This document shows, one piece after another, positions 11,370 to 20,789 of a DNA stretch of 43,545 bases (within the stretch, counting starts at the first letter, position 1; each line of letters starts with the position of its first letter). Source of the DNA: Euprymna scolopes (Eukaryota; Mollusca; Cephalopoda; Sepiida; Sepiolidae). The stretch is from contig CM044518.1 in assembly GCA_024364805.1 (NCBI GenBank), forward strand, positions 76,379,850 through 76,423,394, in the 5' to 3' direction. The position numbers and the translations under genes are program-made. A model generated the notes under the pieces. That model searched no databases. It had not been told where the DNA came from and saw only the letters and a list, made by a program, of their open reading frames with translations.

Positions 11370-12175
11370 TATGCAGAAAAGAACGAGAATAACCGATTCA
11401 GTATGTCAACAAATGTAACAGAGTAAACTGCTACAGAAGCGGCATATACACAAGCCAGATTTAATGAACGGTTAGTACATGACACAAATAGAGCCTTTGG
11501 GTTGATTTCGGACATTCCTTTTTGCACACCCGATTGGTGACGTGCCATGATAGCAGCATTGTCAAATGTCTGGCCAATACAGTCACCAATCTGAATCCCA
11601 TCGTTCTCCAGTTCTCTCCAAATCAGTTTAGAAATGTTCTCTGCGCTTTTACCTTTTGTCTCGATGGAGCGGAGAAATATTGTCACTCGTCAATTTTTAC
11701 ATGGTGCGATACCTCATTCATCTGCTCCTAGTGACATACACCAGGAGTGTTATAAAAAATTATGCAAAAATATTTGCTTTCTCTCATCTAATCGATGATT
11801 GCCTTTCTCGCCTGCTTTTCCAAAATGCTCACTCATTTTTAATTTCTCGTGATAAATAAGAAGTAACGATTTTCTTTCCCAGCTTAACTTTCACCAAATG
11901 CTCGCCGAGCAAAGGGTCATACTTGGCCAATAAATTTATTAATTCTAAAAACTTCCATTTATTTTCTTGATCTCTTTTATCATTATGGATGTTTTCCCAG
12001 TGACCCCGTAGTGCCAGATTCTGCTTGGCGAGAAACCTGATGTCCAGCAATCAAGCTAGAATTTCCCGCCACTTCTTAGTTTCCTTCTCATTAATATGTT
12101 GCTCTACTATGTCAACTATGTTTCCTTCGGCAAGTCGGATCTCTTGATCCTTCCAGTTGAGAAACGCTTCAGCAA
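11370..12175 (-). pseudogene. hAT-superfamily transposase remnant (ZMYM1-like, DUF4371 region)
   Basis: Reading along the minus strand: NWKDQEIRLAEGN and KWREIL (12.17-12.07 kb); then IRFLAKQNLALRGHWENI, FLELINLLAKYDP, GKKIVTSYLSREIKNE (12.05-11.83 kb); a damaged stretch holding NEVSHHVKID; then KSAENISKLIW, CIGQTFDNAAIMARHQSGVQ, INPKALFVSCTNRSLNLA (11.69-11.40 kb). This order is the N-terminal and central part of hAT transposases annotated as zinc-finger MYM-type 1-like. The family excises and reinserts DNA through an RNase H-like fold. The frame is broken between 11.83 and 11.69 kb and by a stop near 12.05 kb. The C-terminal hAT dimerisation region is missing: the frame runs into a TA microsatellite (11344-11366). 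Terminal inverted repeats were not found. Confidence 0.8.
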
Positions 12176-13274
12176 TATTTGGACGTAAAATGATTTTTCA
12201 TTTCAAATATATTGTAGCATTTTAGAACACTAACCAAAAATTATTATTTTCCTCATGGAAATAAATTCTGTAAGCTTTTTTTGGGGGGGGGGGTCTAAGC
12301 GATTATATATAGTTTTACAACCTTGCCAGTCAGACTCCGGCTTAGTGAACATTTCTACAATGTTAATGTAGCCTGGAAGTGATGATTATTCACGAAAGTT
12401 TAAACTTAAAAATAATTGTTTGTGCTTTTTCCGGCAGGATTTTCAAGGTGTCCATATGCAATCGCATAAAACAAAATGAAAGTCAAATAAAACAAAAGGA
12501 AATATCATTTTAACCAAGGGGGTTAGTCTAAAATTCTAAAATTCTCACAATATTAGTAAAAAGTATTTCTATTGTATCTTGTTTTTTGTTTCGTACATAT
12601 ATATATATATATATGTATATATATTGCATTAGACAAATCAATCTACTACATATCTATGGCATTGTCAGTAGTAATAACAAAGCAAATATTGATGATTAGG
12701 GTAAACACATGAACGTATAGAAGAGTTAAGAATACATTCACATCCGTTCTTAAGTTAAGAATTGTTTTCTATATAGTAACTATGTTATTTAGAAACTCAT
12801 ATTTAAAATGGAGAGGTGACTTTGTTAACTATTCTGTTCCTATACCGTTTTATTTTGCATAACAATCGTTGATTATTTCCAATTGTTTTTAAAATATTCA
12901 AATAGCATTTTGCCAACTAATGAAAAATGCAAATCGGCTTTGTTTTAAAAGAGAAATGCATCTTTAGCTGTTTCATTATTTTCAATCAATTAAAAGGAAA
13001 ACATTGGAGAAAAATAATAGAATCCCCCCCGTATATTTTATATATGCCCCTCCCATACACACACTAAGTGCATTTTTTGTTTGCAAAAATAAATATGCAC
13101 ATATGAGAATGTTTTCGAGTAATTCGAAAAAACAAGGCAAATAACAAATTAAATATTTAGAAATTAAAAAAGAATTGAATCGGAATCGGGAATCGTATCG
13201 GATCAGGAATTTTAGACAGATTCGGTAGTTGAATCGGAATCGGGAATAAATTTGAAATCATCCCAACTACTAGT

Positions 13275-13280
<6 letters not shown>
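12176..13280. other. AT-rich DNA with short homopolymer and TA tracts, no gene
   Basis: Holds a G-run near 12281-12292, a short TA tract at about 12598-12614 and a run of C near 13024. A weak short repeat of GAATCGGAATCGGGAA occurs at about 13170-13250. No protein signal. Confidence 0.5.

Positions 13281-13342
<62 letters not shown>
13281..13342. repeat. (AT)n microsatellite, about 31 units
   Basis: A pure AT run. It causes two overlapping spurious minus-strand frames. Confidence 0.95.
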
Positions 13343-13346
<4 letters not shown>

Positions 13347-14354
13347 CACGGGGATCGGACAATAGACACCGTAACAAAACCACCATCTAATTGTAGCAAA
13401 CACAGATAAAATCCAAAATGAATCAAAAACATTAAAAATCATATTTTATCTTTTTTTTATTTTAATTTAATTAAATTTAGGAAAATTAGACGAGGAACTA
13501 ATTTCGGCGAGGTATGAAAATTAAGCATCTACGGAATAAATGTCAATTGAAAATAGAGTTTAATTCTTAAAGACGATATAGTTTTAAATAGGATTCAAGG
13601 GACTCTCACAGAAATATAGATATTTTTAAATATTTACTCTTGTTTGAAAGGAAGTAAGTCGATTTTTCTTAGTTAGGTACGCGTTCTAAGGAGATTTTTC
13701 TTGTATTATCTTTTATAATTATCATATTAATAAAAAAGTAAAAAATTAAAATCCTATTACCAGAATTAATTCACCATAATAAATTTAGGTTTAACCATAA
13801 ATATATCAGTGATTATAAACTTTTTTAATAGTTTGAAAAAAATCAATTACTCTGTGATTGTTCGAAACTAGATGGAAATTTGGCAGTATTTAAACTATCA
13901 AATAGAAAGCCACTTACATAGTATTTGAGGTGTAGCGTTTAATTCACAGTTAAAATCATATTCCCTGATATGATTATCATAAAATCTGTTTACAGTTTAT
14001 TTTTATTCCGTACTTGCTTAATGTTTCTACAATTCCAAAATTACGTAATTTTCTGTTGCTTATTTTCTGTTGTATCATTTAATTATCAGTGATGTTTGAA
14101 AGTATTTTCTTGACAAAAATGTTTTAATTTTCCAACATTTTTGGAACATGTAAATCATCTGCTTTCTTTGAAAAGTAACATAGAGAATTTATGCATCTTT
14201 TTAAAAACTTTGTTTTACAAATAAAATAAATTTACATCGTATTTTGATGTTATTATCATTTTAGTTTTAGTGATAATTTAAAAACGATAAATATTTATCA
14301 TTAGTACCAATAATGAAAAATTAAATTAAAAAATAAAACAATAGGTTTTGGAAT
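13343..14354. other. AT-rich DNA without recognisable gene
   Basis: Low-complexity AT-rich sequence. Nothing protein-like and no structured repeat seen before the tandem array at 14.36 kb. Confidence 0.5.
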
Positions 14355-14359
14355 CGTAA

Positions 14360-14850
14360 ATTAGGGACACATTTTTTCGATTCCGATACCTCCAAAGGTC
14401 CGATTTTTTTACAACTTTTCGGTATAAAATTTCAAATTTTTTGTTAGCTGTTATTCATTTTTATTTATTTTCTATTTTTAGCATCTCAAAATGCTGCCAC
14501 CTGGACATGGGGCTCTCGTAAATAGTGACACATTTTTCTGATTCCGATACCTTCAGATGTTTCGATTTTTACAACCTTTTCTGTAAACAATTTCAAATAT
14601 TTTGTTAGCTTTTATTCTTTTTTTTTAGTTATTTTTCTCTTTTCTATCTTTATCTCCTCAAAATGCCGCACCGATGACATGCGCCGCTCATAAAATAGGG
14701 ACACGTTTTTCTGATTCCGATATCTATTCAAGTCCCGAAGTTTTACAACCTTTCGGGCATAAAATTTCAGATTTTTTGTTAGCTTTAATTTATTTTTATT
14801 TATTTTTTACCCTCTCAAAATGCCGCATCTGGAACGTGCTGCATCCCCCG
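14360..14850. repeat. Tandem array of about 160-175 bp units, three copies
   Basis: Three units start with close versions of AGGGACACATTTTTCTGATT at about 14364, 14522 and 14695 (spacing 158 and 173 bp). Each continues with GATTCCGATA, TTTTACAACCTTT, AATTTCA-ATTTTTTGTTAGC and ends near CTCAAAATGCCGCA. It directly precedes the Helitron-like fragment at 14.93 kb, so it may be the internal tandem-repeat core of a larger non-autonomous element. Confidence 0.8.
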
Positions 14851-14929
14851 CCACTGCTCGTTGCAAAATTGAAATGCGCATATCATTCGTTCTATTAGAC
14901 GAATCTACATAAAAATTCGCCAAACCAGA

Positions 14930-15100
14930 AGTGGCGAAGTTTTAAATTAAGGCTAGTCAATTGAAAATATCGGCGAAAAAAACGACCTCTCCCTGAAGAA
15001 AAGTGCAAAGTTGAGGGTGAAGGAATTAATGTTTTAAGCAAATTTTCCGCGGTCGGAAGTTTGAGGCAAACATAGAAACATACATATAACATATATTTAA
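14930..15100 (-). mobile_element. Fragment of the dispersed Helitron-like family seen at 27.8-31.6 kb
   Basis: Shares with 27.95-28.15 kb and 30.5-30.7 kb the words AAATTAAGGCTAG, AAAATATCGGCGAAAAA and GTTGAGGGTGAAGGAATTAA, then a CATACAT-like tail. It has the same orientation as the 27.8 kb unit. No coding capacity. The 3' hairpin end is not seen here, so it is partial or internal. Confidence 0.65.
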
Positions 15101-15304
15101 ACAGATGAGATTTATATCATAGATGAAGAAATTCCCATTCCATTTGAAATAAAAAAAAATGAAAAAAAATGTTTACAAAAAAAATCGAAAAAACAAAAAC
15201 AAAAAAACACCAAACGTGATGGAAAAATAAAAAATAAAACTAACAAAAAATGGCATAAATTATCCTGTTTCAATATGATAACTTTAAAAATCGAAAAAAT
15301 ATCT

Positions 15305-15373
15305 GGCATCTCGGCTCGAACGTGCAATCTTAAGATGATGACACTGCTATATCCGCTCGTCTATGACTGCATA
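15305..15373 (-). repeat. tRNA-Leu-like sequence, probably a SINE head or tRNA pseudogene
   Basis: The minus strand contains GACGAGCGG (A-box-like), CATCTTAAGATTG (resembles the tRNA-Leu(UAA) anticodon arm, CTTAAGA) and CGTTCGAGCC (a good B box, 15312-15321). The spacing suits a tRNA without a long variable arm, and the acceptor stem pairs poorly, so I do not call a functional tRNA. tRNA-derived SINEs are common in cephalopods; this is an inference from the internal promoter boxes. Confidence 0.5.
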
Positions 15374-15439
15374 AGCAAACATAGGTCGTTTTTATATTTA
15401 AACTAATTCAAGAAAGAACGTTTTTTGCACATGCATGTA

Positions 15440-15660
15440 TGGCTAAAGTCATGAAGGAACGATTTTTGCTACCCCTCGCTGTAGAAAAGTGCCCAGTTGA
15501 GGATTAAGGACTTACTGCTTTTAGCCAATTTTTGGATATTTGTTTTCCGAGGGGTCGTCTTCAAATTGATACCGATCTCGTGAATATCCGTTCCCTCGGT
15601 TGAAAGTTTTTTGTGAAACATACAAACATACATACATACATACATTTATACAGATTTTCA
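15440..15660 (-). mobile_element. Second fragment of the same Helitron-like family
   Basis: Repeats the words CTGTAGAAAAGTGCCCAGTT, TTTTAGCCAATTTTT, the GATACTGAT-like segment and a CATACATACATACA tail, as in 30.57-30.75 kb. It is separated from the 14.93 kb fragment by a poly-A-rich stretch (15150-15245) and the tRNA-like sequence, which may be an insertion that split one element. Confidence 0.6.
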
Positions 15661-15754
15661 CCTTTATTTTATAGGTAGTTTATTGCTTGGTTGTCTCCAC
15701 TGTGGCCTTGCCAGGCCATTAATAAAAAGTTAAAGATGTATACAGACATATAGT

Positions 15755-15805
15755 ATATATATATATATATATAAAGAGAGAGAGAAAGAAAGAGAGAGAG
15801 AGATA
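15755..15805. repeat. (TA)n followed by (GA)n microsatellite
   Basis: A TA run joined to an interrupted GA run. Just beyond, sequence starting A-TCACTACTATAATG may be the 5' end of a Helitron-like unit (A|TC start), but the matching 3' end was not found. Confidence 0.8.
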
Positions 15806-16705
15806 GATATATCACTACTATAATGATGTTTTCTCTGTGTGTGTTTGTGTGTGAGACAGATCGTTCCCTATTGACTCAAAAACAGCTGAGTCGGTTTTTA
15901 TGAAATTTCACATGAAAGTACTTTATGCCCCTGAAAGTTTTGTATCGAAATCTCTTCGATAAGCATCGGTAATCGATAATCAAAATAATCCGATGGAAGA
16001 AGAAATAGGCGATTTAAACCAAACTTAACGCCTTACATCACAAATACATTTGAGAAGTTTTATTACAACACGAGGCGACAGTCCCGACATATAAAATCAT
16101 TTTGAAATTACGAGGGCGCAATTGAATTGAATGCTTTTATTTAAAGCAAAATCGAACCATGGTAGTTCACTTTTCCTTTTTAAATGTAAATTCAAGCAAT
16201 TATCACCACACGGCTAGTAAAGCCAGGGTTTATAAAATCAATAGTAGGTTCTTTGATATGACAGGGGTAAAATAAATGAAACTGGTTAGAGCAAGTATGA
16301 TACTTGACTTTTGCATTTTTAAACTTTAATTCAAGCCATTATTTTATAAAATCAACAATAGATTCTCTGCAGTGCCATATAGACTACACTGTAATGTGGA
16401 CTAAGTCACTGCCAGAGGCATGTGAGCTTCCACCCGGTGTATTTGTGTTAAATCATCACTGTCATACTCACTAATTTATAGCCGACTATCGAATCTCTGG
16501 GTCTAGAACGAGAACATCAACTCATCTGGCAGTTAAGTTGTGCTGCACCTATCCTCATCCTGACTAATCCCCCAGCACACCCCATATCTCTTAGACAGCC
16601 TCTGGGTCGGCTGTCCAAGTTAATATCCTTCTCAGCCGATATAAATGGCCGCCCTTTGCCATTGGCGGACTAATAATCTGGTAAAAGTACAGAAAACTAT
16701 TTAAG

Positions 16706-16708
<3 letters not shown>

Positions 16709-16760
<52 letters not shown>
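16709..16760. repeat. (TA)n then (TG)n compound microsatellite
   Basis: A pure TA run of about 16 units followed by about 10 TG units. Confidence 0.9.
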
Positions 16761-16761
<1 letters not shown>

Positions 16762-17599
16762 ACATATATACATATTTACAAGAAGTAATTGCAACAATAT
16801 ATCGTTTCATGATCCATAGTTATAAAAAAACCGTATACCAGCATCTACAACTACACACTTGCATACGCGTAAATACATATAATAAATATATACATTTAGT
16901 CAATTCTGATCAGTAATCGCTGAGATTTGGAATTTAAGTATTGCCAAAAAATGTGGTATATTCATACATCTATCCTTGTAGCCAAATTTAATATTAAAAT
17001 GCTCATATATTTGGCTCTATTGGACAAAATTTGTGGAGATTATAATACTATTCTATGGTTAAAATTTTATGAAAATTGTCAGAAAAATACTATATTTTCA
17101 AACCTATAAAATATGTCAAATTTTGCGTACATTTTATATATAGTGTCCTGTAGCTTTGCTTCTTCGATTGTCTCCCCTATGACCTTGCCAGGCCACTAAT
17201 ATACAAACATTGATGGCTACATATGTGCATACACGTTTTTGTGATCACCCGTTATTATGAGATTACGTCTTCAGGCCAAGAATTTCACTCGAAAACATTT
17301 TCTTATATCACTTACAAAATTATAATCTTGTCATAGAATAGGGGTGGGGTTGGTCTGGGGGAGGGTAAGCAATGACAAGGCCTCTGATCAATCCATTTAT
17401 CTCAGGCTGTTTTTTTTTCATTTTAACTTCATTAGGGACAATTTTTAGTATTATTCTTTTTTATAACCTTAAAATTAAGTACCTACTCTCCCGTGTAGCA
17501 TTGTACATTACTTGAGAAGTCCGCCAATATGTCGCCTATAACCAACGGTCAAACTTTAAGTGGTCAGCAATTCCAAACGGCTACCCAGTATGGACAAAA

Positions 17600-18060
17600 C
17601 GATATTTCTGATTTTCACACATGCATATTTCGGAAGTATACACACACGTAAATACACAGGAGTTGATGCACACCTGTAGTATATTCCTCACACATACACT
17701 TACACACAGAAATATAAAATATAAAAATGTAAGAGAACCAAAAAATATGAAATGCAACTATACAGTATATACATGCATAGACATATACTCGCATACATCT
17801 GCGTACATATATACATAGATATACATACATGTACATCTACACATACACAGCCATATATTTATACTAAACGTAAATACATATCCATACAATATATATATAT
17901 ATATATACGTACTTACACCCACACACATATATCTACATATATAGCCATATACATACACGCATAACATACACATATACATAAAAACATTTACATATACACA
18001 CATAGAACATTTATTTAGACACACATACACGAAGGAAACTATAACGACACAAAACATAAA
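17600..18060. repeat. Compound CA/TA/ACAT microsatellite region
   Basis: Purine-pyrimidine alternation dominates (CACA, TACATA, ACACAT). All open frames here, on both strands, are made of Tyr/His/Thr or Cys/Val/Met repeats and are not genes. Confidence 0.85.
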
Positions 18061-18121
18061 TAAAGCTATGATTTATTTATCTAGATAATTGAGTCATTTA
18101 ACATATTTCCACTGTTATCCC

Positions 18122-18496
18122 TATATATATGAAATGAACTCATGTTTCCCGTATCATTTTGGACTTAATAGGATTAAAAATTAAGATATTTCATGCAAAT
18201 GTAATATGCATAAACTGCAGCACAATATCTGAGGTGTGTTATAGGCATATTACCTCTCCACTTCCATGATAAGCGTAGATTCCTATATTTTTTCTGGGAA
18301 GAAATCACTGCTAAAATCGGTTAAAATCAATGGAAGTAGTAAAATCTTTTCTCTCTAATTAATTCCTCCTTCCTCCCCACAACTTACGTCGTTTCCGGGA
18401 TCGTTCACAAGGGACAGTTACGAAGGAACGCCGGTTTCGGTTTTCTTTACTTCGTAGTTGCTTAAAATATATATATGAAATGAACTCATGTTTCCC
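18122..18496. repeat. 29-bp perfect direct repeat at 18122-18150 and 18468-18496
   Basis: Both copies begin TATATATATGAAATGAACTC and end CATGTTTCCC, identical over 29 bp, with 317 bp between them. The right copy lies at the point where LINE copy 2 stops matching copy 3. It could be a target-site duplication of a 317-bp insertion or a short segmental duplication at the LINE boundary. Confidence 0.8.
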
Positions 18497-20158
18497 TCGC
18501 AACGTCTCTTCTGTGCGAGAGAGGTTGCAGGGAAGAGAAAAGGGCATCCCCACTAAGCCACGAAGTCTATTTTGTACTCTGTCAAGGCAGGATAGGCTGT
18601 TTTTAGCAGCTCCTGCCCAGATATGGCAACAGTATTCCATCCTTGGACGTACTTGGTTTTTATATAGATAGAGAATTGCATCAGTAGTGAAGTATCTTCT
18701 AGAAGGGTAGAAGGATCTCACCATCTTTCCAGCGACCTTGGCAACAGACTTGATGTACGTGTTCCATTTCAGATCAGAAGTAAAGGACAAACCCAGAAGT
18801 TTGTCAAAACATGGGGCTTCTCCTAGACGAGAGCCATCCATTTCAATTGATGCCAGATGGGGATCAGAGCGCTGATGATGTAAAGATAGGAGTTTGGTTT
18901 TAGATGCCTTAAAGGTAACCAGCAACATCTTCCCCCACTGAACCACGTGCTCGAGATCAGAGGAGAGGGAATCAAAGAGAACATTGTCATTTACAGCCTT
19001 CGATGTGTTGCTGTAGATGGTCGTGTCATCAGCATAGATGTCAACGAATGATTTAAGTATGTGTGTAGGGAGATCATTGATGTAGATCAGGAAGAGAGTT
19101 GGACCCAGGATTGACCCCTGAGGGACTCCAGTATTAATACTGCAGGCCTCTGATTTTTGTCCATCGACCACTACTCTTATGAGAGAAAACATTTCCAGTT
19201 ATACCGTAGCTGGAAATCTTGTGAAATAGGCCCTTATGTGAAATCTTGTGAAGTAGACCCTTATGCCATATCTTGTCGAAGTCCTTTGATATGTCAAGAG
19301 CAATTGCCCTAGAAAGGAAGCCTTTGTCGAGAGATTAACTAATCCTGTGAGATATAACCGTTAGCACAGGCGGGAGATCTTGCAGATCGGAAACCATATT
19401 GTGTGTCACTAAGAAGGTTATTTCTGCTGAGGTGGTTGACTATTTCTCTATTTAATATGGATTCCAGCAACTTACTCATGACACACAGAAGACTTATTGG
19501 TCTGTACTGAGAGGGAGAGGACTTATCACCTGAATTCTTAAATACAGGGCAAACTGATGAGGTCTTCCAGCGAGTCGGAAAGCGCTTCTCCTTAAGGCAA
19601 CGCTTAAACAGTTTCGTAAGTATGGGAGCAAGTTCTGGTTGAAGCTTTTTTAGGATTTTTGGGATGCCGACAAGGCCAGTTGCTTTACTGGAATCAAGGT
19701 TCTTGATTAGTTTGGCGACCTCATGCACGGATATTTGTATGTTACCTAGCGTGCTCTGTGTTATAGGAGGAAATATGGGGAGTTGGTGACTTTCGTCGCA
19801 TAGGATAGAATTAGCTGCAAAGTTCTTTGCAAATAGTTTGGCCTTTTCTGATGCTGACGAGATGACCTCTGGTCCATTGATAATGGTTGGGATAAAACGC
19901 ACACTTCTGTTCAAGACCCTATTTGTCATTTGCCAAAACTAGTCGGAATCAAGCCGCTGATCAGCTACTTTGGATTTAACAATCTGGGCATATCGCTCTC
20001 TTGCATTTTTTATTACTCTTTTACAGTGGTATCTGGCGTTCCTGAAAGCAGCTTTAGTCTCAGTGCATCTATTACGTTGGTAGTTATGGAAAAAGTGATT
20101 TCTGTGCGCCTGCAGCACCATATTCTGGGGAGAACCATGGCTGGCTGTTAAGTTTTTG
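18360..20158 (-). pseudogene. Jockey/CR1-group LINE, RT-containing copy 2, broken and cut by the assembly gap
   Basis: Non-LTR retrotransposon ORF2. Order on the minus strand: SQPWFSPE and HRNHFFHNYQRNRC (linker after the missing endonuclease), KLIKNLDSSKATG, SPSQYRPISLLCVMSKLLES, DTQYGFRSARS, then GVPQGSILGPTLFLIYINDL and the catalytic FVDIYADDTTIY (YADD intact), then LLGLSFTSDLKWNTYIKSVA, QVRPRMEYCCHIWAGA and LDRVQNRLR. Damage: an in-frame TAG at 19939-19941 where copy 3 has Gln; frame loss between 19339 and 19192; a 27-bp tandem duplication (19213-19239 and 19240-19266); and loss of about 10 codons after GNVFS. The C-terminal frame (18360-18490) is unrelated to copy 3. The 5' side runs into the N gap. 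Confidence 0.85.
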
Positions 20159-20554
20159 NNNNNNNNNNNNNNNNNNNNNNNNNNNNNNNNNNNNNNNNNN
20201 NNNNNNNNNNNNNNNNNNNNNNNNNNNNNNNNNNNNNNNNNNNNNNNNNNNNNNNNNNNNNNNNNNNNNNNNNNNNNNNNNNNNNNNNNNNNNNNNNNNN
20301 NNNNNNNNNNNNNNNNNNNNNNNNNNNNNNNNNNNNNNNNNNNNNNNNNNNNNNNNNNNNNNNNNNNNNNNNNNNNNNNNNNNNNNNNNNNNNNNNNNNN
20401 NNNNNNNNNNNNNNNNNNNNNNNNNNNNNNNNNNNNNNNNNNNNNNNNNNNNNNNNNNNNNNNNNNNNNNNNNNNNNNNNNNNNNNNNNNNNNNNNNNNN
20501 NNNNNNNNNNNNNNNNNNNNNNNNNNNNNNNNNNNNNNNNNNNNNNNNNNNNNN
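20159..20554. other. Assembly gap, 396 N
   Basis: Undetermined bases. The gap hides the junction between LINE copy 2 and the sequence to its right. Directly after the gap, the minus strand of about 20555-20697 has a protein-like frame (LNKYTDLFHKSQNLN, PRTPFSNVDPYYQD) with one stop. It might be upstream LINE sequence, but I do not recognise it. Confidence 0.95.
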
Positions 20555-20789
20555 GTTGGAGAAGGAGTCCTGGTAGTAGGGGTCTACGTTAGAAAATGGG
20601 GTTCTAGGTTTATTCGAGCTTTTTTTCTAGAGATATTTCATGTTGAGGTTTTGGGATTTGTGGAACAGGTCGGTATATTTGTTTAGAGCAGGGTAGAGAG
20701 GGAAAGTAAGAGAGAGAAAAGACAAGAAATGTGTTTTTTGTTTTTTATAGCACATGAAAGGTAAAGCCGTAACAATTACCCACTAGTAT

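Larger units (their letters stand above)
15678..17205 (+). repeat. Pair of ~42-bp direct repeats flanking a 1.4-kb block
   Basis: Near-identical segments at about 15680-15724 and 17160-17203, sharing GATTGTCTC or GGTTGTCTC, CCTTGCCAGGCCA and TAATA. The core TGGCCTTGCCAGGCCA can form a short hairpin. The block between holds TA/GA/TG microsatellites, a degenerate ~138-bp two-copy repeat (about 16167-16370, words AATTCAAGC and TTATAAAATCAA) and a GC-richer segment at 16500-16680 that I do not recognise. It might be one element with its 3' end duplicated next to it. Confidence 0.4.

Noticed and set aside
15305-15373. Functional tRNA-Leu gene
   Set aside because: No long variable arm and poor acceptor pairing; more likely a SINE head or pseudogene.
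15680-17205. Helitron bounded by the TGGCCTTGCCAGGCCA hairpin
   Set aside because: The hairpin is followed directly by CTAATA, without the usual spacing before a CTRR end, so it was left as a repeat pair.
20156-20686. 176-codon plus-strand frame
   Set aside because: Most of it is translated N from the assembly gap; only about 44 real codons remain and they have no recognisable motif.
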